Shown here: positions 6,601 to 7,068 of the stretch, in pieces | Position numbering within the stretch: the first letter of the stretch is position 1 | Layout of the letters: each line of letters opens with the position of its first letter | NCBI GenBank assembly: GCA_002315875.1 | Contig: DCIL01000038.1 | Span: 6,718-13,785 of the forward strand | From: Verrucomicrobia bacterium UBA1727 | GTDB taxonomy: Bacteria; Verrucomicrobiota; Kiritimatiellia; RFP12; UBA1067 | Direction of reading: 5' to 3' | Length of the DNA stretch: 7,068 nt | The notes under the pieces: generated by a model | Database searches by the model: none | Seen by the model: the letters and a program-made list of their open reading frames with translations, nothing else | Told to the model about the DNA's origin: nothing | Program-made: the position numbers and the translations under genes

Positions 6601-7068
6601 CAGCGGCCCACTGCCTTCCGATAACGGGCGATGAGCTGATTGGTGGAGCTGTCGTGCTTCATCTCCGGATCCTTAGCCGTAAGATCCTTGAGCACGCCCT
6701 TGGCGAGCACCTTGCCGAGCTGCACGCCCCACTGGTCGAACGAGTAGACGTTCAGGATCACGCCCTGGGTGAAGACCTTGTGCTCGTAGAGCGCGATGAG
6801 CGCACCGAGCGTCTCGGGCGTAAGTTCCTCGCAGAGAAGCGAGTTGGTCGGACGGTTCCCATCGAAGGTCTTGAACGGCACGAGATTTTCCGGCACGCCT
6901 TCGGCGCGGCACTCTTCGGCCGTCTTACCGAACGCCAGCGCTTCGGGCTGGGCGAAGAAGTTCGCCATCAGTTTGTCATGGAGATCGCCGATCTCGTTGT
7001 GCGTCTTCGCGCAACCGATGAAATCGCAGGGAATGAGGTGCGAGCCCTGGTGGATGAGCTGATAGAAC
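6600..7068 (-). CDS. pgi: Glucose-6-phosphate isomerase, C-terminal 155 residues (runs off the right edge)
   Basis: This cytoplasmic enzyme interconverts glucose-6-phosphate and fructose-6-phosphate in glycolysis and gluconeogenesis. The frame is open to the window edge, and its first visible residues FYQLIHQG contain the catalytic-type histidine (fragment position 6). Next come IPCDFIG, LMANFFAQPEALAFGK (fragment 33-48), FDGNRPTNSLL, ALIALYEHKVFTQGVILNVYSFDQWGV (written here in two family blocks: ALIALYEHKVF, then TQGVILNVYSFDQWGV), the catalytic-type lysine in QLGK (fragment 119), and the C-terminal KHDSSTNQLIARYR. These match the long bacterial PGI family of about 550 residues, so roughly 400 residues lie outside the window. 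An ATG at 6968 is an internal methionine of this frame, not the start. The stop overlaps the HAD gene by one base. Confidence 0.96.
   Translation of the reverse strand, partial: FYQLIHQGSHLIPCDFIGCAKTHNEIGDLHDKLMANFFAQPEALAFGKTAEECRAEGVPENLVPFKTFDGNRPTNSLLCEELTPETLGALIALYEHKVFTQGVILNVYSFDQWGVQLGKVLAKGVLKDLTAKDPEMKHDSSTNQLIARYRKAVGR

Noticed and set aside
1..7068. A possible defence system, mobile element, CRISPR array or biosynthetic cluster.
   Set aside because: All eight genes are housekeeping-type or unknown without such motifs. I saw no direct-repeat arrays, transposase or integrase signatures, or tRNA-like segments on either strand.

Overview
The window is GC-rich bacterial chromosomal DNA in which every supportable gene lies on the minus strand, so transcription runs from right to left. 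There are eight protein genes, two of them cut by the window edges. No RNA genes, mobile elements, CRISPR arrays or intrinsic terminators are visible. The organism cannot be fixed from the sequence alone. The packed single-strand layout, the divergent argininosuccinate lyase and the DmdC-like acyl-CoA dehydrogenase suggest a gut or environmental Gram-negative lineage, possibly PVC group (Kiritimatiellae/Verrucomicrobia-like). This is a low-confidence guess.

In transcription order (high to low coordinates) the layout is: the C-terminal part of glucose-6-phosphate isomerase (pgi), a HAD-superfamily phosphatase of the phosphoglycolate phosphatase type, an acyl-CoA dehydrogenase with a C-terminal extension domain, a TrkA/KtrA-type potassium-channel regulatory subunit, a fused TsaC (Sua5/YrdC)-Maf protein, glutamate racemase (murI), an unrecognised protein with a signal peptide, and the N-terminal part of argininosuccinate lyase (argH).

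The genes are almost contiguous. pgi/HAD, fusion/murI and murI/unknown each overlap by one base as TGATG, and unknown/argH overlap by four bases as ATGA. The remaining gaps are 2, 16 and 29 bases. This looks like one long transcription unit, or several very close ones, with extensive translational coupling. No stretch without a gene exceeds 29 bases, so any promoter must lie outside the window, inside a gene, or in one of the short gaps.

The genes do not form one pathway. They cover glycolysis, phosphate-ester clean-up, acyl-CoA oxidation, K+ homeostasis, tRNA t6A modification plus nucleotide house-cleaning, peptidoglycan D-glutamate supply and arginine synthesis. The points most worth a second look are the linker-free TsaC-Maf fusion and the unknown exported protein, which looks like a metalloprotease-type fold that has lost its catalytic motifs. 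The rest is ordinary housekeeping content.
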